The notes under the pieces were generated by a model. That model made no database searches and was not told the origin of the DNA. It saw only the letters and a program-made list of their open reading frames with translations. Of a stretch of 64,000 nt of DNA, positions 54,323 to 64,000 are shown piece by piece; the first letter of the stretch is position 1, and each line of letters starts with the position of its first letter. This DNA comes from Haliotis asinina. Its lineage: Eukaryota > Mollusca > Gastropoda > Lepetellida > Haliotidae. The stretch covers positions 43,765,001 through 43,829,000 of the forward strand of contig NC_090291.1 in NCBI RefSeq assembly GCF_037392515.1. The letters run 5' to 3'. The translations under genes were made by a program, and so were the position numbers.

Positions 54323-55018
54323 TTTTACTTATTAACATGACTGATGTTTTTGTATATTTGTAAAACAACCAGGCAGGAGTATGCTCGCATTGGGCAAGCT
54401 AAGGCACCAGGCTAGTGATCCAGCAAGCTTGAGTGTAAAATCCTTGGAGTCTACTTTGTGTGCAGACTCTATTAAGAGTAACCCTCGTATTCAGTACACA
54501 ACCTTATGCACTTAAGAGATTCCAGAAATCTGTATGAGATGGTGGCAATATGAATATGTGCCAACATCTAGTTGTGGGTACAACAACGTGCAGTAATGGA
54601 CAAAGTACTGTTACTATGTGTCCCAGTCCACCCAAATGTTAATGGGTACCTCATAGCGATGGGACATTAACTCGGTGTGCCTAATAGGCAGCAAGAGTTG
54701 TATGACCCCCAGGATGAGATTGAAAATACAATGTGTCGTTGAGAGGACATCCAGTGATCAAGGGGGAGAAAAAATGCGTGAACAGCTGAACTGGATATCG
54801 GTGCTATACAAATATTAGCATATGTATTGAGATGTTTGCAAGCACAGACAGCTTCTTCATTTCCAGAAAACCAAAGATGTCACCTGGCATTTCTAGTATC
54901 GTATACTTCCTTTCAAATTTTAGCCTTGGCACTAACTAGCTTCCCTCTTTGAGCCAAGCCATCATGTATTCATTAATTAAACAATACACCACAAAGCAGA
55001 TGTGTATGTATACTTCGT

Positions 55019-55212
55019 GAGTTTAGTTTCATGCCGCACTCGACAATATTCCAGCTATATGGTGGCAGTCCGTATATAATCGTGTCTGGACCAGACAATC
55101 CAGTGATCAACAGCATGAGCATCAATCTGCGGAACTGGGAACTGATGACAGTTGTCAACCAAGTCAGCAAGCATGACCACCAGATCCAGTTAGTTGCCTC
55201 TAAACTACACAA
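55019..55212 (-). mobile_element. 200-bp SINE-like repeat
   Basis: The plus strand reads GAGTTTAGTTTCATGCCGCA, CTCGACAATATTCCAGCTAT, GACCAGACAATCCAGTGATC, GTCAACCAAGTCAGCAAGCA and GACCACCAGATCCAGTTAGT. Confidence 0.88.
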
Positions 55213-55365
55213 AGAGGTGCTGTAGGAACACAGTGTTCAGAAAACTGATGATTATACGGTTTTGTTGTTTAAGACTCAAGTTTATTCTAGCTATACCATG
55301 TTGATATGAGGATAATTGAGTCTGAACGAGACAATCCAGAGCTTGACATCAAGATGATCAATGCA

Positions 55366-55562
55366 ACTGTTTGTTGTTTAATGCTGCACTCAGCAATATT
55401 CCAGTTACATGGCTGCAGTTTGTAAATAATCAATTCTAGACCAGGCAATTCAGTGATCAACAACACAAGCATCAATCTATACAATGACATGTGTCAACCA
55501 CATCAGTAAGCCTGACTACCCGATCCTGTTACTACCCTTAAAACAAATATGGATTGTTGAAA
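55366..55562 (-). mobile_element. 200-bp SINE-like repeat
   Basis: TTTGTTGTTTAATGCTGCAC, CAGCAATATTCCAGTTACAT, CAGGCAATTCAGTGATCAAC and CTGACTACCCGATCCTGTTA, reading away from the 3' end on the plus strand. A shorter ghost of the same family lies just left (55258-55345). Confidence 0.82.
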
Positions 55563-55903
55563 ACCAACACTAACAAAGACCATCATGCGAGTCAATGCTA
55601 CTGGGTCATCATGACACACATCTGTCATCAAGTCTGACCAACTAATACTTACCACGATAATCATGTGTTGCTGATGATTAAATCAATAAACCCGATCGAA
55701 ACGTTAAGCGACCTTCACCTTCCTGTGTCCAGATAAACAACGAACACGATTTCACAAATGACTCATTTTATATAGACAATAACATAGCACATGAATGAGA
55801 AGATGGTGAATCCTCCGTTCTGACAGGGAAATGTTCCCTTGATAAAGTGACAAGGGGAGTTGTCTCCCCTACATGGTGAACTGTCAGAGTGTCCTAATTG
55901 GGC

Positions 55904-60330
<4,427 letters not shown>

Positions 60331-61560
60331 GTTGGATTGAAATTATAAGACCGCATGGAATGGATAAAATGATTAAGGAATATTTGAAAATGCTCGTAAA
60401 AATATATTAATAACAATCATTGTTAATAGTATGTGCAAGAATTATTACCATGTTACTAAACTTACATATGTATTTCTTAAAATTCTAATTGGAGGTTTAT
60501 ACAAAAATGAACACACTACAAACGGAAGTGGATTTCCTCAACGTTCGTGAAAGCTTTGGGAATCACACTGACTACCTAAATACTAACGGTCGACAATCAA
60601 CCAGAAATTGTTGCTTATCCTGATTCAGGCTTGTCCGTCAACCACTTGATTTGAAAAAGAAGACGAAGACGAAATAAACTTTCATTTAACAACCTTGCTT
60701 AAAAACTTGACACAATAGACCTTGCAAGGAAAATGTTGTTTGTAATTGTATGCAATGCTGTAGGTTTATGTGTGAAAAGTTGACAACTGACATGAATCGT
60801 CCGTTTTTCATACAGTGTGAATGCATTTACCAGGACCTTATCTTTTCCCGTTTCAACTGATCGATCCTATATTCCCTAATAATGTGTTGGAATAACGTCG
60901 CCTGGCTGCGTGCTGGTAGTCAACTGTATACCAACCGACCTGAATACGACTAATACAGCATGAAAGCAGATTCTAAAGATTGGGCTTAGAAACAATAAAT
61001 AGAAAATTTCATCTTGGTATAATCTCCAACGTAGTATTTAAATTATAACTAAAATTTGCGACTACGTTATGTTTACTAGAAAAGTGAAATCCCAAATATG
61101 ACATAATGTTACGTTATATTAACTAAAAAATAAGTGGTGGTTTGAATTGTATGGCACATCAGACAGGAATGTTTGTTAAATATGCATGCAACTGTTTGCC
61201 ACAGTAACGGCCGTATAACAACTGGTGTAGTCATAGTAAAACCGAGACGTTTGGGTGTGATAACAGTATTGTTAGAAAATAAATAGTCAAGAGAGACGTG
61301 TTTGACGGTGATTCTTTCATCACAGGGGATACAAGAGTGAGGATCTTAGTTCGGGTCAATTTGAAACCAAGTTCCAGATCGATTATTTATCAATACAACG
61401 CATGTTGTGTTTCAATGAGGCAAGTACTGTCGATCACACAAAAACAACTGTCTTAGAGACATACGACAGTGCTACCATTGGCACCATTTACAAAGCAGAG
61501 CAAGAAACAAGAGGGTCAATAGTCTAGCGCTCAGTCTCTGAACATATAAACTTTTGATAG
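60331..61560. promoter_or_regulatory. PSMB5 upstream region (shared PSMB5/SMIM13 intergenic space)
   Basis: This is the 5' side of PSMB5. I see no TATA box at the expected place and no clear proteasome-type promoter motif. The rest is AT-rich unique sequence. The assignment rests on position only. Confidence 0.3.
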
Positions 61561-61562
61561 TA

Positions 61563-61800
61563 ACAGTGAGTGTGTGAGTTGCGTTTTACGCCGTAGTCAG
61601 CAATATTCCAGCCATCTGTAAACAATCGAGTCTGGACCAGACAATCCAGTGATCAACAATATGAGCATCGATCTACGCAACTGGGAACCGATGCCCTCTG
61701 CCAACCAAGTCAGCGAGCCTGACCACATGATCCCGTCTGTCGCCTCTTACGACAAGTATAGTCGCCTTTTGTGGCAAGCATGGGTTGCTGAGGGCCGGTT
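61563..61800 (-). mobile_element. 200-bp SINE-like repeat, full length
   Basis: The plus strand reads GTGAGTGTGTGAGTTGCGTT, TTACGCCGTAGTCAGCAATA, GACCAGACAATCCAGTGATC, GACCACATGATCCCGTCTGT, GACAAGTATAGTCGCCTTTT and GCAAGCATGGGTTGCTGAGG. The duplicated 5' segment matches the 25116 and 43769 copies, so that duplication is part of a subfamily. Confidence 0.9.
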
Positions 61801-61979
61801 CTACAAGACCTTCACGAGTCTTTGATAGTTACAAATAAGTCCATTTGAATTGAAAAGCAGACCCATTGAGATGGGAGATGCAGAACCTGAGGAAATCTAG
61901 ACATGCTGCATTTAGGGTCCCAGTGCAGGGTGGACAAGGCAGTAGGAATAATACTGACTACTGATATAGCTCAGGGACT

Positions 61980-62417
61980 GTGAGACAGACAAGGGGATCA
62001 ATAACAATGGAAAATGTTCAAACCCGAGTAGGATTTTCTTTGTGGTGGATTAGTATCTCTGTGGCACATCCCTCTGTGGCTTGTGAGATATTAATTGATC
62101 TAGATGCTTTTTTTCCGCTGTGGCCTATGGTCGTTTTGTGTGTCCCCGAGTGTCTGAAGTATTCTCGGAATTCCTCACATTTGGATACAGCTGGCGTCAC
62201 TGATGAAAATGCTTCAAATCCCATCAGAACACGTGATACTGGTATAAAGGCAGGTCCGATGAACGCACGAAACTACTTCAGTGCATCAATGGCGGCCCAG
62301 TACACTCTGGATAATCTCAACCCTTGTAACTTTCTCCAAAGTGAAACAGGCAAGCAAAAGAGATTACCACTATACTATCAGGAACGATTTAACAAGCAAT
62401 TAATCATAGCCCGTTAA
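61980..62417 (+). other. Open frame of 145 codons, unrecognised
   Basis: It is one of the longer uninterrupted frames outside the repeats, in the space between PSMB5 and SMIM13. It has no motif I recognise, no signal peptide and no obvious splice partner, and a 68-codon frame overlaps it on the other strand. It could be chance, a repeat fragment or a lineage-specific exon. Confidence 0.12.
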
Positions 62418-62977
62418 CACCTAATTAATTAAGCACTAATAAATCTGACCCATTCACGCCTCTTTAATTAAAGCTATTCATTTTCCCACCGTGAAATTAG
62501 AGATGTGTGACAGTTTCAAGTACTACAGAGCAAAGTTACCCATCGTTATACGCATATACAGAAAAGTACAATATTCACAATGATAAAAACAAAGGTGTTT
62601 CTTCAACAATCCCTGTGATTATTATTTAAAAGGTTGAAATAAATAAATTTTGGTTGTTATACTTGCTGTTAATTTGAAACGTGTGTGTGTGTGTTTATGT
62701 GCACATTTTTTTTCATTTCAAAAATAGATTGTAAACGCGTCATATACGGTGATAGTATTAAATACATTTACGTAAAAAGTCACTCTACTGAGATTTCATC
62801 ACAAGATCGAGAACACTCTATCCAAAAGTCTGGATTTCGCCGGCGGTTAACCGCTGGGGTTTTCTGTGCACTCCGCATTGCGTCTCTCAGTCCCAGCTTT
62901 TAAACTTTTATTTTTATGCGGAACTATTATATGTAGGGGAGGTCACTCTAAATAATTTACTATTGTGAGGAGTAATA

Positions 62978-63838
62978 ATGGATCTCATCATCCCAGTGTT
63001 TACATTTATTGCATCGTTGATGTTTGTTATTCTTTTCATAGGTCTAGGTAATGTTTAGATTCTGATATCATCATCTTAATGTTATGGATCCCTGCATTCG
63101 AATGTTTCCCTGATCAGGATTGTTCAGACGTCGAAAAAGGCGATAATTAACTTGATCACCCTCACGGATCGGCTTCTTGAAATATTGCATGAAAGACAAA
63201 ATCGTATGTTAATGACTGATGAATGAATGTGCGCATACATGCATCCTGACAAATGCATATAACAGTTTGCACAAAAGGGTTTGAAGAAAACTGAAGTTTA
63301 GAGTTTGGACATTTTACCCAGAAAAAGCCCGAAATTCATTTTAGCTTTAATCAGTGGATCACCCTTAAAAGGAAATATGTGTAGCAACACTTTTCTATTG
63401 ACTTTACGGGAAGCTAATGCATAAAAAGCACCTTGCAATGACAGCAGGTGTCAATTAATCGTTGTCGTGAAGCAAAGAACTCCCTCTGATGGTTTGTACT
63501 ACATATGACCAACCTTGTGTGTATCAACTGCTTGTCCTTTGGACAATGATGTAGCCTAGTGGTTGAAGCATTTGCTCGTCACACTGAAGACCCAGGTTCT
63601 ATTCCCCATTTGGATACAATGTGTTATTGTTATAACCATGATCAAGTTTCTCAAACAATAATTTGCTGTTCGTGTTGAATATATATTTTCTTTCTTTCTT
63701 TTCTCAGGATGGTACATTGTATGGAAGCTGTTCCTAAGTAAGTTCAAGTTTGTACGGGAATTGCTTGGACAGAATGGCTCAGAATCAGCTGATGATCAAA
63801 CTGCTCAACGTCAAAGGGTGAAAAAGAGGCGGGATTAG
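62978..63838 (+). CDS. SMIM13: Small integral membrane protein 13-like, two exons
   Basis: The exons are 62978-63047 and 63708-63838, joined in phase 1 (GT at 63048, AG at 63706-63707), giving 66 residues. Residues about 5-24 are a hydrophobic membrane segment (PVFTFIASLMFVILFIGLG). The junction then yields GWYIVWKLFLSKFKFVREL, which matches the vertebrate SMIM13 signature GWYFVWHLFLSKFKFLREL, recalled from memory. The tail is short, polar and basic (ADDQTAQRQRVKKRRD), against about 91 residues for the human protein, so the C-terminal extension is missing or vertebrate-specific. The function of SMIM13 is not established. Neither open frame is long, so ORF-length gene finders would miss it. 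ATG 62978 is the only in-frame start that gives the membrane segment. A SINE fragment sits in the intron. The gene is head to head with PSMB5. Confidence 0.88.
63540..63635 (+). mobile_element. tRNA-derived SINE head in a SMIM13 intron
   Basis: GACAATGATGTAGCCTAGTG, GTTGAAGCATTTGCTCGTCA, CCAGGTTCTATTCCCCATTT and GGATACAATGTG are present. It stops before the GGAATATTGCT core, about 75 bp short of the SMIM13 second exon. Confidence 0.8.
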
Positions 63839-64000
63839 AAAATATGGACTAGATTTACAATTTTTCATTTTTTTTTATCAGAGAGCTGTTTCATTATACT
63901 CATTCAAAATGTGAAAATGTGTTCATTTTCTTACCAGTGATGTTATGCCGAATTCACTGATGATGTGTGACCTAGTTGATGAGTGATAGGCAATGAGCTC
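63839..64000 (+). other. SMIM13 3' UTR, partial
   Basis: AT-rich sequence after the stop. No AATAAA is visible before the window ends, so the transcript probably continues to the right. Confidence 0.5.

Overview
The window is animal nuclear DNA. It has spliced genes with GT-AG introns, about 14 copies of one short interspersed repeat and about 10 of another, foldback elements, and long tandem arrays in introns and between genes. The two short repeat families both end in (CTCA)n and look like those I know from abalone (Haliotis). I therefore infer a vetigastropod mollusc, but this is recognition from memory and not a database match.

Layout. From 1 to about 18,900 I support no gene. This part holds AT-rich unique sequence, several tandem arrays (29-bp, about 30-bp, 17-bp, 53-bp, 98-bp and 108-bp units), simple repeats and old SINE copies. 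From 18,960 to 47,668 a plus-strand gene of at least 19 coding exons encodes a 728-residue ankyrin-repeat protein ending in a CaaX box (CVIQ). Every intron I can place in it is phase 0, and many cut just before the G-x-T-P-L turn of an ankyrin repeat. Its introns hold a 2.9-kb 29-bp minisatellite with higher-order structure, a 1.3-kb array of 99-bp units each carrying AATAAA in the sense direction, a decayed Tc1-like transposon with recognisable terminal repeats, two foldback elements and many SINEs. Two candidate 3' ends lie at about 49.1 kb and 54.3 kb.

From 60,330 down to 55,904 the minus strand carries a complete seven-exon gene for PSMB5, the beta-5 catalytic subunit of the 20S proteasome. 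It has the processing site before Thr1 and the expected active-site residues, and includes a 30-nt microexon. It is convergent with the ankyrin gene. From 62,978 to 63,838 the plus strand carries a two-exon gene for a 66-residue membrane protein that I recognise as a SMIM13 relative. It lies head to head with PSMB5, 2.65 kb away.

The three genes do not form an obvious pathway. PSMB5 and SMIM13 are conserved genes, while the ankyrin-CaaX protein is not one I can name. The most notable signals are that ankyrin gene (exon modularity and probable prenylation), the foldback element whose interior became a 53-bp satellite, the intronic AATAAA array, and the shared 3' tail of two SINE families.
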